Below are positions 14,801-22,728 of a stretch of 28,925 nucleotides of DNA, piece after piece (position 1 is the stretch's first letter; the number at the start of each line of letters is the position of its first letter). The DNA is taken from positions 1-28,925 of IMG/VR virus record IMGVR_UViG_3300001678_000033; one strand, 5' to 3'. The position numbers and the translations under genes are program-made. The notes beneath the pieces were generated by a model that saw only the letters and a program-made list of their open reading frames with translations, was not told the origin of the DNA and did no database searches. The stretch comes from a virus.

Positions 14801-17800
14801 ATGAGTAATAGCAATGAAATAATACAGAATGTACCTATTATTAGGGGTGCCCTTGGAGGAGACGGAGGAGAAGGTACTGCTCCTGTAGAAGAGGACAATA
14901 CTCTATTTTCCACAGCTACAGCTAGTGTTCTAGACTTGGTATCTGAGGGCGAGATTGAAGGACTGGTAAACGGCGCAAAGTCTATTTTCTTTGATGGCAC
15001 TCCTCTAAAGGATACACAAGGTAACTGGAACTACAGGGATGTATCTTGGCAAGAGGAGAAAGGTACTCAGTCTAATAGAGTTATACCTGGGTTTGAAACT
15101 ACAGCTACACAAGTATCAGTTAACCAAATGGTAGAGCAAGATGGCGCTACCCCTCTTGGTGTTATAAGAACTATAACTTCCGCTAATATGGACGCTATTA
15201 GAGTTAGTATGTATACCCCCTCTTTTGTGTACGTTGATAACGAGACAGGGGACCAGCGCTCTACTACCGTAAGATACACTATTGAACTTAAGCCTAACAT
15301 ATACGAAGACTGGATACCTTACCCAGGAGTAGACGAGTATTACCAGAAAGAAGGTAAAATTACTACTAGGTATGACTGGAACCATAAGTTCCCTATACCC
15401 CTAGAGTGGAAGGCCGATGTAGACTTTAACTCCGTACAAGTACGAGTAAAGAGACTAACGGCAGACTCCACTAATGACGATAAGGAGAAGTACGAGGAAG
15501 ACGTAGCAGAATACGAAGCACGCTTAGATGAGTGGATAGAGGCGGCGGGGTTTCTTGGAACAGTAGTGCAGCCAACTGCTCCTAACCCAGATGACTACAA
15601 TAAAGAGTCTACTAGTATTCAGAATAAGATATACTGGGGTTCTTACTCCTCTATAATTGAAAATAAGTTCTCCTACCCTAACAGTGCTATAATGGGTATT
15701 AGACTAGATGCTAGACAGTTCGGACATGTACCCGTACGAGGATACGAGATACGCGGTGTAAAAGTAAGAGTACCTAGTAACTATAATCCTTATGACCCGG
15801 AAGCAGATAATACCGTATTATACAATGGAATATGGGACGGGTCTTTTGATATTAAGTGGACTATGAACCCCGCTTGGATATACTACGATTTATTAACTAA
15901 CCCTAGATATGGTCTTGGGGAGTTTTTAACAGAATTACATATAGATAAATGGTCCCTATATACAATAGGAAGGTACTGTGACGGAGTAAATGAAGAGGGA
16001 CGGTTTGTTGGGCTACCTTCTGGATTCGTAGACAACGAGGGTGTAGATGTCATGGAGCCTAGGTTTACATGTAACTTATACCTACAAGGAGCAAATGAGG
16101 CTTATAAGGTTTTACAAGACATAGCATCAGTGTTTAGAGGGCTAGTATACTGGGACCAGGGTCTAGTATCCGCAATACAAGATAGGCCAAAGAGTCCGGT
16201 ATTTCAGTTCTCTGAATCAAACGTTATTGGAGGTAACTTTTCTTATACTGGTTCTTCGAAAAAAGCAAGACATACGGTAGTACTAGTTACATGGAATGAC
16301 CCCGAGGATGGATATAAACAGGCCATAGAGTACGTAGAGGATAGGGACGGAGTAATTAGATATGGAGTAGTAGAGAAATCTATAGTAGCTTTCGGGTGTA
16401 CTTCTAGGGGGCAAGCCAGAAGAGCTGGTAGATGGTTGCTGTACACGGAAAGAATGGAAACCGAGGGTATTAGCTTCCAAACAGGACTAGAAGGAGCCCC
16501 TATACGCCCTGGAGACTTAGTAAAAGTATCTGACAAGCATAGAGCCGGAGTAAGGTACGGAGGTAGATTACTACAAGAGACCTGTTCTGACACTGGGTAC
16601 TATACAGAGGAGTCTTGCAGTAATGACTCTACCTTTAGGGGTACAGGGCTAGATGACTTCAGTAAGTCTGGAACGTATACTGGTAAGGTAGGAACGGAGA
16701 TAGAATTTGTAGTAAGCTTTACAAAATACGCACCCTATGAACCTACAATACATATATCCGAGAGTGGGTGGAATGACGACTATGATTATATTATAGAAGA
16801 TTTATACTTAATGGATGGGGATATCCTAACCTTTATAAATAAGGGAGTAAGTCCTGTAAGGGTACAAGATAGCAAGGGGCTGTTTGACTCTGGGGATCTA
16901 CCACTACTACAGGGAGATGTATTTGTTTTCCGTATACCGCCTGATTTCTCTAAGCAGGTACTAGAGGCATATAATACTCCCGAAGAAATTCAGTACTCTA
17001 TTGATAACCCATTTGATAACAGCCTTAACTCTCCTATAGTACGTAACATATACGATCTAGCATTTCCAGTTCTAACATTGGACTGTGACCCTATAGACTT
17101 CGACCCGGATGAAGTTAACATATACATTGATGGTAAGCTAGATACCGCTACAGGTACGGGTATTCCTATGACGGGCAGGGTTACTCTATACAACCAAGGA
17201 ATTACTTATCAGTTTACTAATAGCATAGGGCACGAAGTTGGCGACTCTTGGGTTTGGAAGTCAAGAGAATGGAACTCCTCTTCACGAACAGAGCTAGTAT
17301 TAGATGGGCCTGTGGACTTAAAGGTAGGTGATGAAGCTATGGTAAGTCTTGTACAGCCCGGAAGTAGGTGTATAAATGAGGACGGAGACGTAATAACAGG
17401 AGATTTAGCAACTAGCTACAGTGCATGTACTGGCTACGGGTACACTTGGGAGGATACTTCCTTTGTAGTAGATAGGAGCATAATAATAGACACAGACTTA
17501 AGTACTATGGAGCACCCTATACTACACCTAGACGTGGCCTTAGACTTTGACCCAGCACCTTTACAGATATGGTCTATTGAACGACCTGGAGCACTAGAAT
17601 CTCAGTTATTCCGTGTACTAGCTATATCAGAGAAATCTAAGAGTGTATACAACATAACGGGGCTACAGTATAATGGCTCTAAGTTTGACGCAATAGAATT
17701 AGGAGACGAGCTAGAGAGAAGACCTATAAGCAACAGATCTGAATGGTCTGATACCGTACCTATGGTAGGAGATATTGTTGCTACTGAAGAATTACACCTA

Positions 17801-20752
17801 AAGGTAGATAACGTAATAAATAGACTACATGCTAGCTGGGGTCACCCAATTAGCTCTTACTATTGCCTAGGTGACGACAGTATATCTGAGGAATCTAACT
17901 GTACAGGATACTCTAGCTATGCTACTGAGTTCACATGTTCCGACCCTATTTACTTCGATGAGACTAGCTGTACTGAGGCCTTAGGTACTTGGGCAGAGAC
18001 TCCCGTAGAGTTAGTTTGGAGCAGAAATAGCTACAACTATGTAAGCCACTATGAAGTGCAGTTTAGAAGAGAGGAAGAGGACTGGGTATCCCTGCCTACT
18101 AGCTTATCTAACAGTATTACTATTGAGAATACAAGCGCATCCCCATTAAAAGAGTACATCTGTTCAAATACACAGTATACCGATAGGGAATCATGTATAG
18201 AGAACGACGCACTGTGGGAGAAAAGACCTTCACTATGTTACGTTGATGATACTGCAGTATGTTTTGCAGGAACCACATACTCCATTAGAGTTAGAACTAT
18301 AGCTATAATAGGAAACAGGTCTTCTGCTTGGAACGAGAAAAAGATACATCTACTTGGTAAGACATCTCCTCCTGCCGACGTACTAGGGCTAAGCACTGAT
18401 TGGGACAAGAATAAGGGATTATCCCTAACTTGGAGCTCTGTAAGAGACTTAGACCTTTCCCACTATGAGGTTAGAAAGGGCACAAACTGGGATACTGCTG
18501 AAGTACTCAAGGTTAACGTACCTACCCCATACCTAGAAGTGGGCAGTATATTAACAGGTACGCATACGTTTTTAGTAAAAGCAGTAGATACATCAGGAAA
18601 CTATTCCTATGTGGAAGACAGAGTAGAATACTCTCCTTTAGCACCTGCCTCAGTGAGAGACTTAAGCTTTACGGTACATGAGGGCTTCACCACACTAACA
18701 TGGTCAGAGCCTACTACTCAGCAGCAAGGAGTTAAGGGGTATGAAGTAAGGCAAGGAACTGATTGGGCTAATGGCCAGTCACCTCTTAGCATACCTTCTA
18801 AAGAGGTGACGTACCCAGTAACTTGGGGGCCAGAAGGGTACACTGACGCAAGTTCGCCAAGTACAGGCTCTTCCACTTTTTGGGTAGCTGCTATAGATTA
18901 CTCAGATAACTTCGGGTCACCAACTTCTATAACTATTGATATAGGTAGGCTATCTACCCCTGAGCTAACTAATACTATAGAAGGAACTAACGCAAGACTT
19001 TCCTGGATACCGCCTGTCACTAGTGGTATGCCTGTGTCCTCTTACCAGCTTAGGCAGGGGGATAGTTGGGAATCCTCTACTTTAATAACTAATAGTAACA
19101 CTACTGAGTGGAGTATGCCCGTAACCTGGGGTAACAATAACCCTAAAACCCTTTGGGTAGCAGCAGTAGACTCCGCGGGAAATGTAGGATATCCTGCTAT
19201 ATCTACTATAGCGGTTATAAATCCGTCAGCACCTGTAGTAGCACACTCCTTTAACTCAGAGAATGTTCTTATACAGTGGTCGGATAGCGGAATAGGAAGT
19301 CTTCCTATTCTAGAGTACGAAATAAGGTACGGTGTTACTTGGGAAGATGGAAGAAACTTATCTGGTATAGCTAGTACTGATGAGAACTTTTCTCCAGAAC
19401 TGAAAGACGGCACTACTAAGGCTGTTAGATGTAGTTGGGGTACTAAGTACGGGGAGCCTACTAGGGCTTTTTGGGTACAGTCCACGGATACTGCAGGAAA
19501 TAAAGGTATACCAGGTAAAACGGAGGTAACTATTGTAGATCCAGCTGCTCCGGTATTAGTTACTTCTGATGTGATTGATAACTATATTATACTAGATTGG
19601 GACGCTGCAGTAGTAGTACAGGATACCGAGGTATCCGTAGTATCGGCAGGAGGACAACTACCTATACAAAACTATAGAATGTATAGCTGCGGTAAGGACA
19701 ACACTACTTGTAGTGTGGAAGATGTAGCAGATACTTCGTTACTACTAGGCCCTTCTACCTTTATTACCAAGTTTGAGTCAGCGGGTGGAGTATATAAATA
19801 CTTTTTAGCTGCAGTAGACTCCGCAGGTAATGAAGGCGAGCCTATGGAGCACGAGGCTATAATTAATCAACCCGCTAATTTCGTTCTACACGATAGCTTT
19901 ATTAGTAGCTTAGATACTTCTAGTCCTTACAATACAGAACATTGTGATGGAGCGGTAGCGTCAGATGCGGTATCTTGTACTGCTATAGGGGGTACTTGGG
20001 TTGAGACTGATAGAATATCCACTGTTGACTTGTATAAAGGTGACAGCTTCCCTGCTTATGGTCCGGTGGATACGACAGAGACTTGGGCTGAGCATATAGT
20101 TCAGCATCCTAGTTCTTGGGGTTCAGAGGACCCATACGTTACTCCAAAACCAGGTACAAATACTTTCGCATTTACACATGTTATAGACTTAGGAGTGGAG
20201 TTAACCTCCTCCAACATTCAGACAGACATAGCAGCTAAATATCTTAACAGTAGTGCCGAAGTGGACTACAACTTAAATACCTACTGGACTAACAACTTGG
20301 CTTACTTTAACGAAGCTGACTTAGCTTCCGAGTACGGGTGGGAAAAGGCTGATTCTTTGAGAACAGCAGCAGCTACTAATTTGAGGTATGTCAAAGTAAT
20401 ATGTACGTTTAATAACGTGCCTACAGGAGACTTAGTAAGGATTGACAACGTTAAGGTGTCGTTCACTATGTCGGAGCAGGTAGAAGAAGGGTCCGGGGAA
20501 GTAACGAATGCAGTAGACGGGCAACTACTCTACGTGGACGGTAGCTCCCCAGACATGGGAACAGTATCCAAGTTTATTGATGTTAAAGACATAGAGGCAA
20601 ACTACTCAGGATTGAGTAATACTAAAACTGCTATAGTTGACTTTGTAGACCAGGCCAGTCCTGTATCTGCTACAGTCTACGTATACGATATTGAATCAGG
20701 AACCAAGACTACGGGGTCATTTACATGGCGTGTACTTGGGGTTAAAGACTAA
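14801..20752 (+). CDS. J: Tail tip attachment / host specificity protein, lambda gpJ-like, 1983 residues
   Basis: This is the central tip protein that forms the end of the tail and usually contacts the receptor. The N-terminal part matches gpJ (TASVLDLVSEGEIEGLVNGA, FFDGTPL) and residues about 430-590 form the hub core (NEAYKVLQDIASVFRGLVYW, RAGRWLLYTERMETEGISF, IRPGDLVKVSD). The core beta-sandwich that follows GGRLL is interrupted by about 235 residues before it resumes near 830 (TELVLDGPVDLKVGDEA) and near 945-1005 (LQIWSIERPGALESQLFRVL, YNITGLQYNGSKFDAIELG). Five FnIII-like repeats lie at roughly 1188, 1280, 1385, 1476 and 1580, each ending in a W/F-x-A-VDxAGN type strand. Small cysteine modules are scattered at 595-606, 857-876, 1022-1057, 1121-1132 and 1715-1726. 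The C-terminal 290 residues include FIDVKDI and TAIVDFVDQASPVSATVYVYD. It is far longer than lambda gpJ (1132) because of the inserts and FnIII repeats. Confidence 0.95.
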   Translation: MSNSNEIIQNVPIIRGALGGDGGEGTAPVEEDNTLFSTATASVLDLVSEGEIEGLVNGAKSIFFDGTPLKDTQGNWNYRDVSWQEEKGTQSNRVIPGFETTATQVSVNQMVEQDGATPLGVIRTITSANMDAIRVSMYTPSFVYVDNETGDQRSTTVRYTIELKPNIYEDWIPYPGVDEYYQKEGKITTRYDWNHKFPIPLEWKADVDFNSVQVRVKRLTADSTNDDKEKYEEDVAEYEARLDEWIEAAGFLGTVVQPTAPNPDDYNKESTSIQNKIYWGSYSSIIENKFSYPNSAIMGIRLDARQFGHVPVRGYEIRGVKVRVPSNYNPYDPEADNTVLYNGIWDGSFDIKWTMNPAWIYYDLLTNPRYGLGEFLTELHIDKWSLYTIGRYCDGVNEEGRFVGLPSGFVDNEGVDVMEPRFTCNLYLQGANEAYKVLQDIASVFRGLVYWDQGLVSAIQDRPKSPVFQFSESNVIGGNFSYTGSSKKARHTVVLVTWNDPEDGYKQAIEYVEDRDGVIRYGVVEKSIVAFGCTSRGQARRAGRWLLYTERMETEGISFQTGLEGAPIRPGDLVKVSDKHRAGVRYGGRLLQETCSDTGYYTEESCSNDSTFRGTGLDDFSKSGTYTGKVGTEIEFVVSFTKYAPYEPTIHISESGWNDDYDYIIEDLYLMDGDILTFINKGVSPVRVQDSKGLFDSGDLPLLQGDVFVFRIPPDFSKQVLEAYNTPEEIQYSIDNPFDNSLNSPIVRNIYDLAFPVLTLDCDPIDFDPDEVNIYIDGKLDTATGTGIPMTGRVTLYNQGITYQFTNSIGHEVGDSWVWKSREWNSSSRTELVLDGPVDLKVGDEAMVSLVQPGSRCINEDGDVITGDLATSYSACTGYGYTWEDTSFVVDRSIIIDTDLSTMEHPILHLDVALDFDPAPLQIWSIERPGALESQLFRVLAISEKSKSVYNITGLQYNGSKFDAIELGDELERRPISNRSEWSDTVPMVGDIVATEELHLKVDNVINRLHASWGHPISSYYCLGDDSISEESNCTGYSSYATEFTCSDPIYFDETSCTEALGTWAETPVELVWSRNSYNYVSHYEVQFRREEEDWVSLPTSLSNSITIENTSASPLKEYICSNTQYTDRESCIENDALWEKRPSLCYVDDTAVCFAGTTYSIRVRTIAIIGNRSSAWNEKKIHLLGKTSPPADVLGLSTDWDKNKGLSLTWSSVRDLDLSHYEVRKGTNWDTAEVLKVNVPTPYLEVGSILTGTHTFLVKAVDTSGNYSYVEDRVEYSPLAPASVRDLSFTVHEGFTTLTWSEPTTQQQGVKGYEVRQGTDWANGQSPLSIPSKEVTYPVTWGPEGYTDASSPSTGSSTFWVAAIDYSDNFGSPTSITIDIGRLSTPELTNTIEGTNARLSWIPPVTSGMPVSSYQLRQGDSWESSTLITNSNTTEWSMPVTWGNNNPKTLWVAAVDSAGNVGYPAISTIAVINPSAPVVAHSFNSENVLIQWSDSGIGSLPILEYEIRYGVTWEDGRNLSGIASTDENFSPELKDGTTKAVRCSWGTKYGEPTRAFWVQSTDTAGNKGIPGKTEVTIVDPAAPVLVTSDVIDNYIILDWDAAVVVQDTEVSVVSAGGQLPIQNYRMYSCGKDNTTCSVEDVADTSLLLGPSTFITKFESAGGVYKYFLAAVDSAGNEGEPMEHEAIINQPANFVLHDSFISSLDTSSPYNTEHCDGAVASDAVSCTAIGGTWVETDRISTVDLYKGDSFPAYGPVDTTETWAEHIVQHPSSWGSEDPYVTPKPGTNTFAFTHVIDLGVELTSSNIQTDIAAKYLNSSAEVDYNLNTYWTNNLAYFNEADLASEYGWEKADSLRTAAATNLRYVKVICTFNNVPTGDLVRIDNVKVSFTMSEQVEEGSGEVTNAVDGQLLYVDGSSPDMGTVSKFIDVKDIEANYSGLSNTKTAIVDFVDQASPVSATVYVYDIESGTKTTGSFTWRVLGVKD
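16583..16618 (+). repeat. C-x10-C module 1 in J
   Basis: Residues 595-606, CSDTGYYTEESC. It is placed directly after GGRLLQET, at the break point of the J core sandwich. Other copies with the same spacing are at residues 1046-1057, 1121-1132 and 1715-1726. Confidence 0.65.
17864..17971 (+). repeat. Paired cysteine modules in J (residues 1022-1057)
   Basis: Two adjacent units: C1022 with C1034 (CLGDDSISEESNC) and C1046 with C1057 (CSDPIYFDETSC). The second is followed by a Trp eight residues later (ALGTW), as in the copy at 1715. Confidence 0.65.
18161..18196 (+). repeat. C-x10-C module in J (residues 1121-1132)
   Basis: CSNTQYTDRESC followed by IENDALW. The same Y, ES and Trp positions are seen in the other copies. 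Confidence 0.65.
19943..19978 (+). repeat. C-x10-C module in J (residues 1715-1726)
   Basis: CDGAVASDAVSC followed by TAIGGTW. It lies just after the last FnIII-like repeat, at the start of the C-terminal region. Confidence 0.65.
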
Positions 20753-20771
20753 AAATTAAGGAGAATAAATA

Positions 20772-21899
20772 ATGGCAAATTGGAATAACCCTCGCCAAGA
20801 AAGTACCTACACGCAAGTTTTAGGGGAGTTTAAGGAAAGAGATGAGGATGCTGCTAAGCAGTTCCGTAACTACGGAGACAACGCAATACTAGGTAGTTCA
20901 TGGCCTATAGGAACTATTAGGTTCGACGGCGCACAATGGCTTACTTGGAGTGGAACTACCTGGAGTATCCTATCTACCTCTTACAATATAAATGTGGATA
21001 GGTTGGGCACTCACTCTGCTTCTACGGCTGGAGGAGCGGGTAATATTCCTGTATGTGGGGATACAGTACAAACTAATCTAAACGCTGATAAGCTTGATGG
21101 GTATCATGCGGGAACAGGGCAACTACAAATACCTATATCGAACGGTACTGTATGTGTTAACCTTAATGCAGATAAGCTTGATGGGTACGACGCAGGAACC
21201 GCCTCAGGTAATATACCTATATCTAACGGCAATAAGTGTACTAACCTCAACGCAGATCTATTAGACGGGTACCATGCGGGAACCGCTAGTGGTAATATAC
21301 CAGTATCTAACGGTAATAAGTGTATAAATTTAAACGCTGATATGCTTGACGGACTTACCTCGGGAAATAATAGTGGAAATATACCTATATCTAACGGTAG
21401 CCTGTGCGTAAACTTAAACGCAGATAACCTTGAGGGTCTATCCTCTGGAAATGGAAACGGTAATATACCTATATCTAACGGTGTTATATGTACTAACTTA
21501 AACGTTGAGAAGATATCCGGTAAATTATTATCTGACCTGTCTTTAGCCCATACACATCCATACCTTCCTACTAACCCCTCCTCTGGATCCGCTACATTTA
21601 CAGGTAACTTAACTGTTACAGGTGGAATTACAGAAAGCTCTGATGCAGCATTAAAGTATGATATACTACCTATACAGGGTGCTTTACATACTATTAGCCA
21701 ACTTAAGGGGTCAACCTATAAGTGGAAATCTGATAATAAGAGTTCTATAGGACTTATAGCACAGGAGGTAGCAAAGGTTGTACCAGATGCTGTTACATAC
21801 GGAGAAGATGGGGAAGCTGTAGGAGTACAGTACACCAGACTTATAGCCCTGCTTATTGAAGCAGTAAAAGATTTAAATAACAAATTGGAGAATAAATAA
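20772..21899 (+). CDS. Tail fibre protein with C-terminal S74 self-cleaving chaperone
   Basis: A 375-residue fibre with a strong ribosome site (AAGGAG at 20758-20763). The N terminus (MANWNNPRQESTYTQVLGEF, later PIGTIRFDGAQWLTWSGTTW) resembles virion-binding heads of phage fibres. Residues 90-257 are six tandem 28-residue repeats with GNIPISNG and LNADKLDGYHAG cores. The C-terminal about 86 residues are an S74 intramolecular chaperone domain, with ESSDAALKYDI at 288-298 and SSIGLIAQEVAKVVPDAV. Ser290 and Lys295 have the S-x4-K spacing of the catalytic dyad seen in endosialidase-type chaperones, so trimerisation followed by release of the C-terminal part is likely. The Arg common in the S-D-x-R-x-K motif is Ala here, so cleavage activity is inferred, not certain. 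It probably forms a trimeric side fibre or a tip accessory fibre. Confidence 0.88.
   Translation: MANWNNPRQESTYTQVLGEFKERDEDAAKQFRNYGDNAILGSSWPIGTIRFDGAQWLTWSGTTWSILSTSYNINVDRLGTHSASTAGGAGNIPVCGDTVQTNLNADKLDGYHAGTGQLQIPISNGTVCVNLNADKLDGYDAGTASGNIPISNGNKCTNLNADLLDGYHAGTASGNIPVSNGNKCINLNADMLDGLTSGNNSGNIPISNGSLCVNLNADNLEGLSSGNGNGNIPISNGVICTNLNVEKISGKLLSDLSLAHTHPYLPTNPSSGSATFTGNLTVTGGITESSDAALKYDILPIQGALHTISQLKGSTYKWKSDNKSSIGLIAQEVAKVVPDAVTYGEDGEAVGVQYTRLIALLIEAVKDLNNKLENK
21039..21542 (+). repeat. Six tandem 84-bp (28-residue) repeats in the tail fibre
   Basis: The NAD-x-LDG core begins at 21081, 21165, 21249, 21333, 21417 and 21501, exactly 84 bases apart each time. Each unit reads GNIP-x-SNG-x-x-C-x-NLNAD-x-LDG with a variable end. 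A Cys is present in each unit (in the first it is shifted). The last unit is degenerate (NVEKISGKLLSD). Confidence 0.92.
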
Positions 21900-22243
21900 T
21901 GCCAGCAGGTACACATAATATAATTATAGAGAAGGGTGCTTCATTTGACTTATCTCTAACCATAGAGAAGCCTAAAGGTACTCCAATGGATATATCTAAC
22001 TATGAAATATACGGACAAGTACGAAGGGACTTATATGATACTGAAGTAAACGCAGAGTTTTCTAGTACTAAACCAGGAGGAGGAGTGGATGGTAAATTTA
22101 CTATTTCTATAACTCCAGACCATACTGACACTATGTCTGCTGGAATGAACGTGTACGATATAGAACTTCATGAGCAGAGTACCGGCCAGGTAATGAGGCT
22201 ATTAGAGGGGCGCGCAGAAGTTAAGGCAGGAGTAACCAGATGA
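21899..22243 (+). CDS. Small tail-associated protein, predicted beta-sandwich
   Basis: This 114-residue protein overlaps the fibre stop (TAATG at 21897-21901) and the next start (ATGA at 22240). It begins IIIEKGASFDLSLTIEKPKG, followed by MDISNYEIYGQVRR, GKFTISITPDHTDTM, NVYDIELHEQSTGQVMRLLE and a final GRAEVKAGVTR. This is an alternating strand pattern of an Ig-like or baseplate-protein-like domain that I have seen in phage genes placed next to fibres. No enzyme motif is present. Because of its position and tight coupling it is probably a fibre adapter or a tail tip decoration. The function is not established. Confidence 0.7.
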   Translation: MPAGTHNIIIEKGASFDLSLTIEKPKGTPMDISNYEIYGQVRRDLYDTEVNAEFSSTKPGGGVDGKFTISITPDHTDTMSAGMNVYDIELHEQSTGQVMRLLEGRAEVKAGVTR

Positions 22244-22620
22244 TTGATGTTCACTTAACGGTTATTGAGTACCCTATAGTTAGTATTGACGTAAAGGCTG
22301 CGGATGAAATAGTAACAGAGATAAAAGAAGAGTCTACTGTAGTACTGTCCTCTGAGCTATCTTTTAGCCAATTAGCTAAGTACGTAGCATTTGAGCAGCA
22401 TGGCAGTTTAGTATCTAAGAACGTACAAGATGCTATATCCGAAATATCCGATAACTTATTTCAGCAGGGAGAAGAACCTACTGTTGGAGTTAATGAAGGA
22501 GACTTGTGGTACGATACAGTTCACGATACCCTTATGGTATATAGTACTATAGACGGATCTAGTAGCTGGACTGAGGTTGTTATGCAGAACCAGGGTACCG
22601 TAGACGGGGGAGAGTTCTAG
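22240..22620 (+). CDS. Small tail-associated protein with a GDLWYDT motif
   Basis: A 126-residue acidic protein that begins in an ATGA overlap. The N-terminal 45 residues are beta-strand-like (HLTVIEYPIVSIDVKAADEI). A helical stretch (NVQDAISEISDNLFQQG) then leads into EGDLWYDTVHDTLMVYS and SSWTEVVM. The G-x-L-W-Y-D-T pattern with a following L-x-V-Y and a Trp strand is common in phage fibre and tail-tip proteins, and related forms occur in the genes at 23864 and 27424. It is the last gene of the tail operon before a gap with a promoter. I do not recognise a named family. Confidence 0.65.
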   Translation: MIDVHLTVIEYPIVSIDVKAADEIVTEIKEESTVVLSSELSFSQLAKYVAFEQHGSLVSKNVQDAISEISDNLFQQGEEPTVGVNEGDLWYDTVHDTLMVYSTIDGSSSWTEVVMQNQGTVDGGEF

Positions 22621-22638
22621 AAATATTACGTATTTTTC

Positions 22639-22679
22639 AAAGGTGGGGAAAAAATTTACTTGACATTTACCCCGCCTTT
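22639..22679 (+). promoter_or_regulatory. Inverted repeat around the -35 box (candidate operator)
   Basis: AAAGGTGGGG (22639-22648) pairs with CCCCGCCTTT (22670-22679): nine Watson-Crick pairs and one T-G. The 21-base centre contains the -35 box at 22660-22665. There is no T-run after the right arm, so a plain terminator is less likely than a regulator site or an RNA structure at the end of the upstream transcript. Confidence 0.5.
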
Positions 22680-22688
22680 CGGTATAAT
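22660..22688 (+). promoter_or_regulatory. Consensus sigma70 promoter (TTGACA-17-TATAAT)
   Basis: TTGACA at 22660-22665 and TATAAT at 22683-22688 are separated by exactly 17 bases: every -35 and -10 position is consensus. It lies in the only gap of more than 100 bases in the tail region, upstream of the gene at 22729. A start about 7 bases after the -10 gives a leader of roughly 34 bases. Confidence 0.88.
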
Positions 22689-22705
22689 GTATTTATAAAC
22701 TCGAG

Positions 22706-22717
22706 TCCTACATAGGA
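22706..22717 (+). promoter_or_regulatory. Small palindrome in the leader of the 22729 gene
   Basis: TCCTA-CA-TAGGA is a perfect 5-bp inverted repeat around CA, with flanking A-T and G-T extension. Its right arm holds the AGGA that may serve as ribosome site 11 bases before the ATG. It could be a DNA-binding half-site pair or a weak ribosome-site hairpin. Confidence 0.35.
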
Positions 22718-22728
22718 TTTATAGAAAG

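Noticed and set aside
21039-21542. Regular 84-bp repeats as a CRISPR array
   Set aside because: The repeats are in-frame protein repeats within a fibre gene, without conserved non-coding repeats and unique spacers.
22639-22679. Inverted repeat as an ordinary intrinsic terminator for the tail operon
   Set aside because: The centre is 21 bases long and there is no T-run after the right arm; it overlaps a consensus promoter, so an operator-type role fits better.
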